From contig NZ_SLVV01000004.1 of NCBI RefSeq assembly GCF_004340465.1, positions 248,001 to 312,000 on the forward strand: a stretch of 64,000 nt of DNA, written 5' to 3'. Positions within the stretch are counted from its first letter, which is position 1; each line of letters opens with the position of its first letter. Positions 50,683-59,637 of the stretch are shown here, in pieces. Made by a program: the position numbers and the translations under genes. The DNA is from Mesobacillus foraminis (GTDB taxonomy: Bacteria > Bacillota > Bacilli > Bacillales > Cytobacillaceae). The notes beneath the pieces are model-generated. The model did not search any database. It was not told where the DNA came from and was given only the letters and a program-made list of their open reading frames with translations.

Positions 50683-53283
50683 TTAGAACAAAATTGATTG
50701 AACTTGATTGGTTTTGACCTTTACTTGAACCTGACTGTTGGCAAGCTCCAGTTTTCCGATTGATTTTTCGTTCAGATTTGCAGCAGACACATGCTCTATT
50801 TCCCGGTTAAATTCAAAGGCCGCTGTTGCTTCCGTTTCTGTTGGGTTATAAAAACGCAAGACAAATTGTTCGTCTTTTTCCGCTTTCTTCAATGTACTTA
50901 ATACAACATTGGGTTCAACCTCTTTTAAGAAACTGAATTCTAAAGGTGTCTTGACATCTGCTTTGTTAAGCTTCATCGCATCGTGCGGAATTTTATTATA
51001 GGTCACAACAGGTGTTAGATATTCTTTGGCTGTTCTAGCCACTTTCTCCGGCTGGTCACTTGTTGATATTGCAAATTCCAAGGTTATTTTTCCAATCATC
51101 TGCGAATCAGGAGTTGGGAGCTTGATCCCAGATGGGCGGCCCGGCCTGCGAAGCATTTCCTCTTTCCCTAGGAAACCGATGCTTCTAAACAAGGTAATCG
51201 CAATAGTATCATAGTTCTCTCCAATGATCTCATACTCTCTCGTACTATTGGTTAATACACTTACACCGAATTTTTCATTAGACAGTCCTGCATAGCTTAA
51301 CATTGGATAAATAGGATCAGGACGCTCATCCCAGTCTTCTTCCTCCCACACCTCAATAGCAGAATCAATGACATTTCGTTTAATGGACCCAAACTGATGA
51401 TCTGAAATGGAGAACGATGAGGCAATGCCAGTTGGAATCAAGGCTCTGAGGCGGTGATCCTTAGCACTGTTGTCCGCTTCCAGCTCTACGTGGATGAGCT
51501 GTTTGTCATTGGCAACTTTTGCGACAATATGGACATCCACACTGCTATCCAACACTTTTGCTTTTCTCTGCTCAAGGTCGCCCGGAACAACAAGCTTATA
51601 GCGGATATCAATGGTCGCCCCGTAAGTGTTTTGGCGGATTTCCGTTTTTGCGTCAACATGATTGGAGTAGATTAATTCTTCATTTGGCAGTGGAGAAAAA
51701 TCATATTCATCTCCATCATCACCGCCATTTTCCAGGAGGAGTACATTTTCAAAGCTTTGATTTAGTTTTTTATCAAAGATGTTAAGTGTTCCATTACGAT
51801 TCACGGTAATGCTGTAGAAGTCTGTTTCCACCTTATCAGCAATTGTAAGCGAAGGAGCCATCTCTTTATCGTTTCCTTCAACAAAATAGGTTTTATAGCC
51901 CATTGCTGGAAGAGTATCCTTCAGCTGGATGGTGTATTTTATAAATGGATCATAATTTCCATAATGGACAATCTGCCTGTCAATCAAGCCCGGGTCTGTA
52001 ATTTCGCTGCTGATAATCTCAAAATCCTGTTCTTTTCCGCTCTGGTCGACCAGCTTAAATGATTTAAGCTTTGTCATCACGCTTGTATTTATAATATCTG
52101 TCCGTTCATATGGAAGCAAGTTGAATGCTGTTAAGCGATCCTCCTGTTTGGCCGTGTCCATACTGTCAACAATTTTACGCTTGTAAAAATTGATCAGCTG
52201 ATCCACTTTTTCTTCTGCAAGGAAGAAACGATTGGCAATTTCCCGATGGACTTTATCGGAACAGCAGCAGCCAATGCTGTCATGGGCGTGATTCTTCATG
52301 ATTTCTTTCCATATTAACTCAATTAAACCATGATGATACTCAAAGCCGAGGCTGTATGCAAGGGAAGCAAGCGGTTCAAGAATATTAGTGATTTTGTTTT
52401 CAATTCTAGCATTCGCCGCTTTGATATCCATTCGAGTAGAATAGATGCTGCGATGGACCCGCATATACTTTCCATCTAAAAACTCCCCTTCAAGGGTTGG
52501 AAGGTCCTTCTGTTTTTCAAGCTCAGCAAAGACATTTTCATACTTGCTCAGGAAAAATTCCCTGTCTGGATAGAGCTTGCGAAGCTTTTCCATAACGGTA
52601 AAAATATTCTTTTGAATCGGCATTTGATCATGGCCGTTTGGAAGCAGGATATTCTCCGTTGTCGCCCCTCGGTCAAGCACCGTAAAATATTTATCTATCC
52701 GTTTTTTAAGGGCTTCTTCGTCCTCAGGCAGGTATTTTCCGATTGCATAGCCCAGCGGGAACAATTGTACAAGTACTTTTGATCCATCGTCCGTTTTCCA
52801 GTAAAACTCGGTTTTGTCCGTGCCATGGCGCTCAGAAGTGCCTCGCCAAAAGATTGAATACGTGATATCAAACCCATTGAGAATCATTGGCATCTGGGCT
52901 GACTGGCCGAAGGAATCTGGAAGATAGCCGATCTTCATAAATTCCCCGAATTCTTTACTGTCTTTTATTCCGTATAAAAGGTTGCGGACAATGGACTCCC
53001 CGCCGACAACCATTTCATCTGTCTGGGTATACCAGGGGCCAATAATCAATCGGCCCTCTTGGACAAGCTTTCTCACCCGTTCTTTATTTTCAGGTTTTAC
53101 GGCAAAATAGTCTTCTAATATCGATGTTTGTCCATCAAGGACATAGTAAGGGTAATCAGGATTCGTTTCAAGCATTTCCATGATTTCTTCCATATTGTTC
53201 ACTAATAGAATTCTTGATTCTTCTGTAGAGAAATACCATTCTCTGTCCCAGTGCATATGCGGTACGATATGAACCTTTTTCAT
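50683..53283 (-). CDS. mngB: Mannosylglycerate hydrolase, GH38 alpha-mannosidase
   Basis: An 866-residue GH38 glycosidase. The N-terminal catalytic domain has the metal-binding H-M-H-W-D-R-E-W (His11, Asp13) and the nucleophile Asp123 in G-Y-L-P-D-S-F-G-Q. A long beta-rich C-terminal part follows. Size and sequence match MngB-type enzymes that split 6-phospho-mannosylglycerate into mannose 6-phosphate and glycerate. Its neighbours, a PTS IIABC (16 bases upstream) and glycerate kinase, fit that reaction exactly. The start at 53283 has GGGAGAGAT upstream. No mannose-6-phosphate isomerase gene is in this unit, so that step must be encoded elsewhere. Confidence 0.87.
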   Translation of the reverse strand: MKKVHIVPHMHWDREWYFSTEESRILLVNNMEEIMEMLETNPDYPYYVLDGQTSILEDYFAVKPENKERVRKLVQEGRLIIGPWYTQTDEMVVGGESIVRNLLYGIKDSKEFGEFMKIGYLPDSFGQSAQMPMILNGFDITYSIFWRGTSERHGTDKTEFYWKTDDGSKVLVQLFPLGYAIGKYLPEDEEALKKRIDKYFTVLDRGATTENILLPNGHDQMPIQKNIFTVMEKLRKLYPDREFFLSKYENVFAELEKQKDLPTLEGEFLDGKYMRVHRSIYSTRMDIKAANARIENKITNILEPLASLAYSLGFEYHHGLIELIWKEIMKNHAHDSIGCCCSDKVHREIANRFFLAEEKVDQLINFYKRKIVDSMDTAKQEDRLTAFNLLPYERTDIINTSVMTKLKSFKLVDQSGKEQDFEIISSEITDPGLIDRQIVHYGNYDPFIKYTIQLKDTLPAMGYKTYFVEGNDKEMAPSLTIADKVETDFYSITVNRNGTLNIFDKKLNQSFENVLLLENGGDDGDEYDFSPLPNEELIYSNHVDAKTEIRQNTYGATIDIRYKLVVPGDLEQRKAKVLDSSVDVHIVAKVANDKQLIHVELEADNSAKDHRLRALIPTGIASSFSISDHQFGSIKRNVIDSAIEVWEEEDWDERPDPIYPMLSYAGLSNEKFGVSVLTNSTREYEIIGENYDTIAITLFRSIGFLGKEEMLRRPGRPSGIKLPTPDSQMIGKITLEFAISTSDQPEKVARTAKEYLTPVVTYNKIPHDAMKLNKADVKTPLEFSFLKEVEPNVVLSTLKKAEKDEQFVLRFYNPTETEATAAFEFNREIEHVSAANLNEKSIGKLELANSQVQVKVKTNQVQSILF

Positions 53284-53299
53284 TGCGATCTCTCCCATC

Positions 53300-55225
53300 T
53301 TATGCAGCTTTTTGTCCAGATTTATTTTTATTTATTTTGTTTTTGCGTGTAGCAATTAATAGAACCATTGAAATGAACGCCCCAATCAAGGCAGCTCCGA
53401 ACCATATACCTGCTGCTGCCAATAAAGGCTGTCCTTTTAGCAAGGCCAGCGAGAAAATCCCTGCACCCGGCACATCCAGGCCGATGTTGAAGTAGGCGAC
53501 AATGGCACCGGTAACAGCAGAACCAGCGATTAGGGATGGAATCACACGAAGCGGATCATTAATCATGAATGGAATCGCTCCTTCTGTAATACCTGCAAGT
53601 CCCAGCAGCCATGTTTGCTTTCCAATTTCTTGTTCTTGCTTTGTAAAATACTTCTTGCCAATGATCGTTGCTCCAGTTACAGAGAACGCAGAAACCATTT
53701 TTACAGATGCAAATGCCGCATAAGGAACTATATTCCCGCTGGCCATTGCACCGATACAGAAAGTGTAGGCAGCTTTATTTACCGGTCCGCCGAGGTCAAA
53801 TGACACCATTGCTCCTAAAATCGCTCCTAAAATGATGGCATTCGCACCGCTCATGCCGTTTAGCCATTCAATCAATCCGTTGTTCAAAGCGGCCAGAGGC
53901 TTTCCGATGACAAACAGCATAATGGAACCTACCACTAATGTCCCAACAACTGGATAAACCCAGAAGCTTATAAAACCAGCAAAAGTACCCTTTGGTTTTA
54001 CAGTCTGCTTCAAGTACTTCAGGAAATAACCTGCCAAGAGACCGCCCAGCATACCGCCGAGGAATCCGCTTCCAATCAGGTTGGCTGCTACCCCTGCTGC
54101 GAAACCAGGCCCTAATGCCGGTTTGTCAGCAATGGAGTATGCCATGTAGGCGGCGAGAATTGGAATCATGAGCTGGCCAAGAAGCGTTCCTCCCAGCTGT
54201 CTTAACAGCCATAGCCATGAACCTTCCTGATTATATAGCTCCTGCAAACCAAAAGCCTGTGAGATAAAGACAGCTGCAGCTAAGGTCATTCCTCCTGCTA
54301 CAATAACAGGGATAATATGGGAAATACCAGTTAACAGTGAATCCTTGATTTCGTTTTTAACATTTTTCCCTTCATTGGAATCGTCTGTGCTGTTCGTTTC
54401 AACATACTCCAATTTGGATCCCGTCTCTGCTTTCTTTAAAGCCTGCTGCAGGATGCCTTTCGCATTTCGTAATGGATCGGCAACTGAAGTTTTTACTCTG
54501 GGAAGGTGAGCAAACCGATCTTCTCCTTTAACGGCCACGTCAACTGCGAATATGGCCGCATCTGCTTTCTTTAAAAGCTCTTTTGAATGTCGGTCCTCAA
54601 CCCCATTTGCGCCCTGCTTTTCCACAAATACATTGACTCCCAGTTCTCTTCCAGCCTGTACAAGCGCCTCGGCAGCCATATAGGTATGGGCAATGCCTGC
54701 GGGGCAGGCTGTAATGGCCAGTACCGTTTTATCAAAGGAAGGAACCGTTGCGGACTTCACTTTTTGTTGTGCTGCATCCAGACGTTCGAATAGCTCCTGG
54801 TTCGTTTCAGCATTCAGTAAACTATTTTTATATTCTTCGTTCGACAGCCTGGTCACTAATTCGGATAAAAGGGCAAGGTGTGTAGATCCTTCCTCCTCTT
54901 TAGGAATCGCTAACAAAAACACAAGCTCTACCTGGTTGCCAGGATCGATGCTTTCCCAATCCTTCAATGGCTTTTCAAGTGTCGCGACAGCAAAGGCAGC
55001 TTCCTTCACACTGTCTGATTTGCCGTGAGGAATCGCGAGGCCTCCCTCAAAACCTGTCGGTGACATGGCCTCTCGCTCCATGACAGCCTGGTAAAAATCC
55101 TTTTCAGACTGTACTTTGCCTTCTGTTGCTAATTGCTGAATTAAATACTTTATAACAGCTTCTTTAGAAGAGAATGACTGTTTTACAGTAATTAAGGATT
55201 CTGATGTTAAATTTTTTAACAACAT
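53300..55225 (-). CDS. mngA: PTS IIABC transporter, fructose family (mannosylglycerate-type)
   Basis: A 641-residue single-chain PTS permease. IIA holds the phospho-His67 in G-G-L-A-I-P-H-G-K. IIB holds Cys174 in I-T-A-C-P-A-G-I-A-H-T, and IIC (about 300-625) has eight or more transmembrane segments with G-I-T-E-G-A-I-P-F. Such proteins take up and phosphorylate a sugar or sugar derivative. The order regulator - PTS - GH38 - glycerate kinase makes mannosylglycerate the likely substrate. The start is the M-L-L-K at 55225 after AAAGGGG; the longer frame is not translated. A terminator and a palindromic operator lie between it and the regulator. Confidence 0.87.
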   Translation of the reverse strand: MLLKNLTSESLITVKQSFSSKEAVIKYLIQQLATEGKVQSEKDFYQAVMEREAMSPTGFEGGLAIPHGKSDSVKEAAFAVATLEKPLKDWESIDPGNQVELVFLLAIPKEEEGSTHLALLSELVTRLSNEEYKNSLLNAETNQELFERLDAAQQKVKSATVPSFDKTVLAITACPAGIAHTYMAAEALVQAGRELGVNVFVEKQGANGVEDRHSKELLKKADAAIFAVDVAVKGEDRFAHLPRVKTSVADPLRNAKGILQQALKKAETGSKLEYVETNSTDDSNEGKNVKNEIKDSLLTGISHIIPVIVAGGMTLAAAVFISQAFGLQELYNQEGSWLWLLRQLGGTLLGQLMIPILAAYMAYSIADKPALGPGFAAGVAANLIGSGFLGGMLGGLLAGYFLKYLKQTVKPKGTFAGFISFWVYPVVGTLVVGSIMLFVIGKPLAALNNGLIEWLNGMSGANAIILGAILGAMVSFDLGGPVNKAAYTFCIGAMASGNIVPYAAFASVKMVSAFSVTGATIIGKKYFTKQEQEIGKQTWLLGLAGITEGAIPFMINDPLRVIPSLIAGSAVTGAIVAYFNIGLDVPGAGIFSLALLKGQPLLAAAGIWFGAALIGAFISMVLLIATRKNKINKNKSGQKAA

Positions 55226-55264
55226 GGTTGTAACCCCTTTCAATAGGTTATGGTTACATCTTAG

Positions 55265-55293
55265 CAAAAAAAAAAGAAGAAGCCGGGTTCTTC
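55265..55293 (-). terminator. Hairpin between regulator and PTS genes
   Basis: GAAGAA-CCCGGC-TTCTTC hairpin followed by ten T residues on the minus strand, between the RpiR stop and the PTS start. If the PTS promoter lies upstream of it, it acts as an attenuator; otherwise it ends the regulator transcript. Confidence 0.6.
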
Positions 55294-55330
55294 TTACTTT
55301 TACACATGGTTCCTCAAATTTACGTTTTAT

Positions 55331-55348
55331 ATGTGTATTTATACACAT
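55331..55348. promoter_or_regulatory. Palindromic operator candidate of the RpiR-type regulator
   Basis: ATGTGTAT-TT-ATACACAT is a perfect 18-base palindrome that overlaps the last codons of the rpiR gene and precedes the PTS gene by about 105 bases. A TATAAA-like element follows on the minus strand. It is the best candidate for regulator binding, induced by the sugar phosphate. Confidence 0.55.
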
Positions 55349-56085
55349 GAATTGGATGCCTCCCAATAGTATTCAGCTAATGCCCTAAGAACCAGCATGA
55401 CCGGAGTCTTGTCTGTAACATTGTATTCGTTCAGTCTCTTTTCAGGGGAATAGCAATATAAGTTTAAATCTGTGAGGCTTTGCAAAGCATTTTTGGTAAA
55501 GTGGGTCAGTGAGATCAATGTAACTCCTCTTTGCTTGGCCAGTTCAGCCATTTCCAGCACTTGCCGGGTCTCACCGGACAGAGAAATAAGAAAGAGAACA
55601 TCTATCTTCTCCAGGTGATTGATCTCGTAGATCATTTCGTGGCGATGAAAGTAAAATTCCCCATGCTTTCCGGCGACCTTTAGGCTTTTAATCATAACTT
55701 CACAGTAAGGTGCGGTATCCCCTACGGCAAAAAAGAGAAGGCGGCGTGCTTCTTGAATTGTTTTTGTCACATTAGCCAGCTTTTCTTCATCAATCAAAGA
55801 GATGGTTTTATGTATATTAAAAACAAGGCTGTCTTCCGCAGGAATAGCATTTATTTCATTAAGTTCCTCTTTCAGACTATTTTTCATGTGGGAAAATCCA
55901 TCGTACCCTAATTTTTTTGACAAACGGGTAATCGTATTTGGCACTGTATAGAGAATCGAGGCTAAGTGCTGTATAGATAAAGTAACTGCCTCGGCTTTAT
56001 GATTGATGATATATTCAACTATTTGATCCTCGGTATCACTTAGCTTATATTCAAACTTTCGGACCTGTTCTTCGAATTGCATCAT
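55339..56085 (-). CDS. MurR/RpiR-family transcriptional regulator
   Basis: A 248-residue regulator. The N-terminal helix-turn-helix (about 1-75; V-T-L-S-I-Q-H-L-A-S-I-L-Y-T-V-P-N-T-I-T-R) is followed by a SIS sugar-phosphate-binding domain (about 105-240; A-V-G-D-T-A-P-Y, L-I-S-L-S-G-E-T-R). It most likely senses a phosphorylated intermediate of mannosylglycerate breakdown and controls the operon downstream. Its own stop codon is buried in the palindrome at 55331-55348. E. coli uses a GntR-type MngR instead, so this regulator differs from the textbook system. Whether it activates or represses is not known. Confidence 0.85.
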   Translation of the reverse strand: MMQFEEQVRKFEYKLSDTEDQIVEYIINHKAEAVTLSIQHLASILYTVPNTITRLSKKLGYDGFSHMKNSLKEELNEINAIPAEDSLVFNIHKTISLIDEEKLANVTKTIQEARRLLFFAVGDTAPYCEVMIKSLKVAGKHGEFYFHRHEMIYEINHLEKIDVLFLISLSGETRQVLEMAELAKQRGVTLISLTHFTKNALQSLTDLNLYCYSPEKRLNEYNVTDKTPVMLVLRALAEYYWEASNSCV

Positions 56086-56536
56086 GTGAGTACACCTGCT
56101 ACTTTTATTTGCATCTATAATATATGGTTACTTGAAAGTCATTTTTTAACCTGAAAGACCCAATCATTATATCACAAGAAGAAAGAAACTACGGAAGCAA
56201 GACCATACGAATAAAATAAGCACTCGTTTTAAATTGGCAGTTCATTTTCGAAAAACGAGAATGAATCACACTGGAGGTAAAGCTTCCTGCTCTTCCTCCC
56301 AAACAATACAGATCCTTTTTGACCTTTTTTTACAAACACGAAAGGACCATAGGTTACTTTAAAACTACTATCGATTTGGACTATGGTCTTAAGAAACAAA
56401 GGTGTGATAGGACATATTATTCCCTGTTTTTTATTTATATAAATCGTTCTTTCATTAAACCTGCCATAAATGGCGTTTCTCACACCATTCAATGCTTTTG
56501 CAACTTTGAAAGCATTAAAAAAGCTGCCTTAGCAGC
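56086..56536. other. Intergenic region
   Basis: About 450 bases upstream of the regulator gene. An 88-codon minus-strand frame (56229-56492) and a plus-strand frame (56319-56540) overlap each other; neither has a ribosome binding site. The first has fairly protein-like composition but starts right at the GNAT terminator, so I do not call it. A terminator-like GGCTGC-TAA-GGCAGC hairpin near 56508-56536 ends the GNAT gene. Confidence 0.4.
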
Positions 56537-57055
56537 CTAAAAAATCTTTTCAAAACAGATATATTCCTGATGGCCTTCTGGCTTGGAACGAAAATAAATG
56601 CTCCCCTTTTCCTCATAGCCAAGTTTTTTATATAGCTTTATAGCCCTGCTATTGCCTGAGTAGGCATCAAGACGGATACTGTCATATCCTTTCTCGGCTC
56701 CCTTTTTCTCGCAAAGCTTTAAAAATTCTGTCCCGAGCCCCCTCCCTTGAACGCTGGGGTCAATCATTAAGGAGTGAATAATGTAAGGATTCTTCCCATT
56801 CCATGAGATTGTACTCCATTCTTCTGCTTCCCATTCATTTAGCACCACGTGCCCAAGTATTTCCTTTTCCTTTGTTAATACATATAAGGTTTTATCATCA
56901 ATACATTCCTGAAAATATTCTTTATTGGGGTATTGGTCGTCCCATTGGTAAATTCCACTTTTAAATAACTGTTCTCGGCTTGCTAAGTAGATATCGTTAA
57001 TTTTTTCCAGCATAAAGGTTTTGGCAGGTATTAGTTCATAAGGTTTCGTCTGCAT
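56537..57055 (-). CDS. GNAT-family N-acetyltransferase
   Basis: A 172-residue acetyltransferase with the acetyl-CoA loop (L-M-I-D-P-S-V-Q-G-R-G-L-G-T-E-F-L), the preceding strand I-I-H-S-L, and the S-R-A-I-K-L-Y-K-K-L-G-Y-E motif B. It ends with E-Y-I-C-F-E-K-I-F. The acceptor is unknown. It lies 20 bases after the dienelactone-hydrolase-like gene on the same strand and is probably cotranscribed. A decayed copy of its 3' end is present at 49338-49410. Confidence 0.83.
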   Translation of the reverse strand: MQTKPYELIPAKTFMLEKINDIYLASREQLFKSGIYQWDDQYPNKEYFQECIDDKTLYVLTKEKEILGHVVLNEWEAEEWSTISWNGKNPYIIHSLMIDPSVQGRGLGTEFLKLCEKKGAEKGYDSIRLDAYSGNSRAIKLYKKLGYEEKGSIYFRSKPEGHQEYICFEKIF

Positions 57056-57075
57056 AAGAGTTCTCCTGGATTCTT

Positions 57076-57687
57076 CTATGAGTATTTTAAATGTGATTCA
57101 ATTCCACGTATAAATTCAAGCACTTTTTCGAAGGCTTCACGAGCGGATTCACTATGATGATGAGAATGGTATGGATCACCAAATCCGTGTCTTCCGGAAA
57201 ACTTATGTATCATGATATTTCTTTTATCCAGAGAGGAAATAAATTCATTTACGTCAAACGCCGGCTCTTCTTGTGGAAGAAACAGCATGACAGGTGCTAA
57301 CTGTTTTTTGTCTCTGTAGTTCCTTATCCTTGAACCATAGTATCCCACGATTCCATCCAGACATTCTTGCTCATTGCATAACCAGGCGGTCGTTGCTCCA
57401 ACACTGAATCCGATCAGATAGATTTTAGTATACTCATTTTTAACTTTTGATAGTAAAGCTTTTAGTTTTTCCAAAGCTCTTGCAAATCCGACCTGCTCCA
57501 TAAAATACTGATAAGCTCTTTCTTCTTCAGCATATTCAAAGGGCTCGTCCCTATCCAGTAAATTGGGACAGAGAACCTCAAAACCGCACTCTTTCAAACG
57601 TATACAATAGTCTTGTATATGCTGATTAATTCCGTAAATCTCATGTAAAACAATGATGAGACGGTCCTTCTGCCGGAGTTTTTGCAT
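57076..57687 (-). CDS. Alpha/beta hydrolase, dienelactone hydrolase family
   Basis: A 203-residue single-domain alpha/beta hydrolase. The nucleophile elbow is G-F-S-V-G (a serine where classic dienelactone hydrolases have Cys). The early I-V-L-H-E-I-Y-G strand-loop is the DLH signature, and the catalytic His lies in G-R-H-G-F-G-D. It may cleave an ester or lactone in the cytoplasm. The start at 57687 has AAGGGGATG upstream. It is probably the first gene of a two-gene unit with the GNAT gene and ends 20 bases before it. Confidence 0.8.
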   Translation of the reverse strand: MQKLRQKDRLIIVLHEIYGINQHIQDYCIRLKECGFEVLCPNLLDRDEPFEYAEEERAYQYFMEQVGFARALEKLKALLSKVKNEYTKIYLIGFSVGATTAWLCNEQECLDGIVGYYGSRIRNYRDKKQLAPVMLFLPQEEPAFDVNEFISSLDKRNIMIHKFSGRHGFGDPYHSHHHSESAREAFEKVLEFIRGIESHLKYS

Positions 57688-57715
57688 GATCCACATCCCC
57701 TTATAAGTAAATATG

Positions 57716-57757
57716 ATAAAAGCAGCGCAATTCCTTAAAGGGAAATGCGCTGCTTTT
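57716..57757 (-). terminator. Terminator of the ABC exporter operon
   Basis: AAAAGCAGCGCA pairs with TGCGCTGCTTTT around a 16-base loop, with T residues after it on the minus strand. It is 42 bases past the end of the second ABC gene. Confidence 0.8.
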
Positions 57758-57798
57758 ACAGGAGTCTCATTATGCAGGACTCAAAGCACAGAAACTTG

Positions 57799-59637
57799 TT
57801 ATGATGCATCCTCAAACTGGCTATTGTATAGATCGGCATAGAAACCGTTTTTGGCAAGCAATTCCCGGTGATTGCCGCTTTCGATAATGTCTCCATCCTT
57901 CATGACGAGGATTAGGTCTGCATTTTTGATTGTTGAAAGCCTGTGGGCAATAACGAAGGACGTTTTGCCGACTGTCAGCTTATCCATCGCCTCCTGAATC
58001 AGGACTTCGGTGCGGGTATCAACGGAGCTTGTTGCTTCATCCAAAATGAGCAATGGCGCGTCCTCTACCATGGCACGAGCAATGGTAATCAGCTGTTTCT
58101 GGCCAGCGGACAGATTGGCTTTATCATCCAGTACGGTGTCATAACCCATAGGGAGAGTCTGGATAAAATGATGCAGTCCGACTGCTTTACAGGCTGCTTC
58201 GACCTCCTCATGAGTGACCCCTTTCCTGGAATAGACGATATTTTCACGAATGGTACCTTCAAACAGCCAGGTGTCCTGAAGAACCATGCAGAACAGCTCA
58301 TGGATGTTTTCCCTTGTAAGCTGCCTGGTTGGCACGCCATCAATCAAAATCTCTCCACCGCTGACTTCATAAAAGCGCATAAGAAGATTGATCAAAGTAG
58401 TCTTGCCTGCTCCAGTAGGACCAACAATGGCCACTTTTTGTCCAGCTTTTGCACAAGCCGAAAAGTTGTTGATAATGATTTTATCTTCACTGTATCCAAA
58501 ACGGACATTCTTAAATTCAACATGCCCCTTTGCATCCTTCAGTCTCATGGTCTTTTCTTGTTCCTCTGCAAGTTCTTCCTCGGCAAGAAACTCAAATACA
58601 CGTTCACTTGCAGCAGCCGTTGACTGGAGGTTCGTTGCTGCCTGTGCAAGCTGGGTAAGCGGCTGAGTGAACAGTCGGATATAAATCATAAAGGCAACAA
58701 TCACACCAAATGAAATGGCATCATTAACAGCAAGCAAGGCACCTACGATACAGACCACTACATAGCCAAAGTTTCCTACGAACATCATCAACGGCATCAT
58801 AAGCCCCGACAAGAACTGGGACTTCCAGGCGCTGTTATAAAGCCTCGTATTGATTTCATGGAAAGTTTCCTTCGCTTTCTTCTCTCCGTTGTACACCTTC
58901 ACCACATTATGGCCTGAATAGATCTCTTCAATATGCCCATTAAGCTTCCCGAGCTCTGTTTGCTGCTGGGCAAAATATTTCTGTGACTTGGAGATAATGA
59001 ACGTCATCAAGGCAAAACCCACAATCGTCGATAGAATTGCCGAGATGGCCATGATCCAGTTGGTATAAAACATCATGATGAGTGTGCCCACAAACATGGT
59101 AATTGCTGATACCAGGGTACTTAAACTCTGGTTCATCGTCTGTCCAATCATATCCACATCATTGGTCACACGGCTAAGAACATCCCCGGTGCTTGTTGAG
59201 TCAAAATATTTTAGCGGCAGACGATTAATTTTCGTTGAAATGTCGCTGCGTAAATTCTTGGAGACCCGCTGGGTGACTGTCGCCATAATGAATCCTTGTA
59301 TATAGTTAAAAAAGAAACCCAGCCCGTAAAGAAATGCCAAAAAGCCTGTGACATTGACAACAGCGTCAAGATCAATGCTCGTCATCAATCCTTCTGTAAT
59401 TAAATCTGTAATCTGGCTGAGCAGTTCTGGACCAGCGATATTGAAGACAGACCCAGCCATTGCAAGAATCAGAGCGATCACAATTAGTGGCAAATAGGTT
59501 TTACAATAGGAGATCAGCTGCTTTGCGGTTTTCTTGAAGTCTTTAGCTTTTGCGCCAGGAACACCCATTGGGCCTTTGGGATGTCCTCCTTGTTCTATTG
59601 GAGGGGTTTTTCGGTTCTGATCTGCTTTCTTAGCCAA
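57799..59637 (-). CDS. ABC exporter half-transporter, catalytic-site subunit
   Basis: A 612-residue type IV (formerly B-family) ABC half-exporter: six transmembrane helices (about 30-320) and a nucleotide-binding domain. The NBD is complete in its own Walker A (G-P-T-G-A-G-K-T-T), Walker B with catalytic Glu (L-I-L-D-E-A-T-S) and switch His (V-I-A-H-R). Its signature is altered to L-S-A-G-Q. The start is a TTG at 59637 whose codon overlaps the stop of the upstream subunit gene by eight bases, after AAAGGAGG. With its partner it forms a heterodimeric drug or lipid exporter of the BmrCD/LmrCD/TM287-288 class. Confidence 0.88.
   Translation of the reverse strand: MAKKADQNRKTPPIEQGGHPKGPMGVPGAKAKDFKKTAKQLISYCKTYLPLIVIALILAMAGSVFNIAGPELLSQITDLITEGLMTSIDLDAVVNVTGFLAFLYGLGFFFNYIQGFIMATVTQRVSKNLRSDISTKINRLPLKYFDSTSTGDVLSRVTNDVDMIGQTMNQSLSTLVSAITMFVGTLIMMFYTNWIMAISAILSTIVGFALMTFIISKSQKYFAQQQTELGKLNGHIEEIYSGHNVVKVYNGEKKAKETFHEINTRLYNSAWKSQFLSGLMMPLMMFVGNFGYVVVCIVGALLAVNDAISFGVIVAFMIYIRLFTQPLTQLAQAATNLQSTAAASERVFEFLAEEELAEEQEKTMRLKDAKGHVEFKNVRFGYSEDKIIINNFSACAKAGQKVAIVGPTGAGKTTLINLLMRFYEVSGGEILIDGVPTRQLTRENIHELFCMVLQDTWLFEGTIRENIVYSRKGVTHEEVEAACKAVGLHHFIQTLPMGYDTVLDDKANLSAGQKQLITIARAMVEDAPLLILDEATSSVDTRTEVLIQEAMDKLTVGKTSFVIAHRLSTIKNADLILVMKDGDIIESGNHRELLAKNGFYADLYNSQFEDAS

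Noticed and set aside
56229-56492. 87-codon minus-strand frame with fairly protein-like composition
   Set aside because: No ribosome binding site; TTG start; overlapped by an equally long plus-strand frame; no family recognised.
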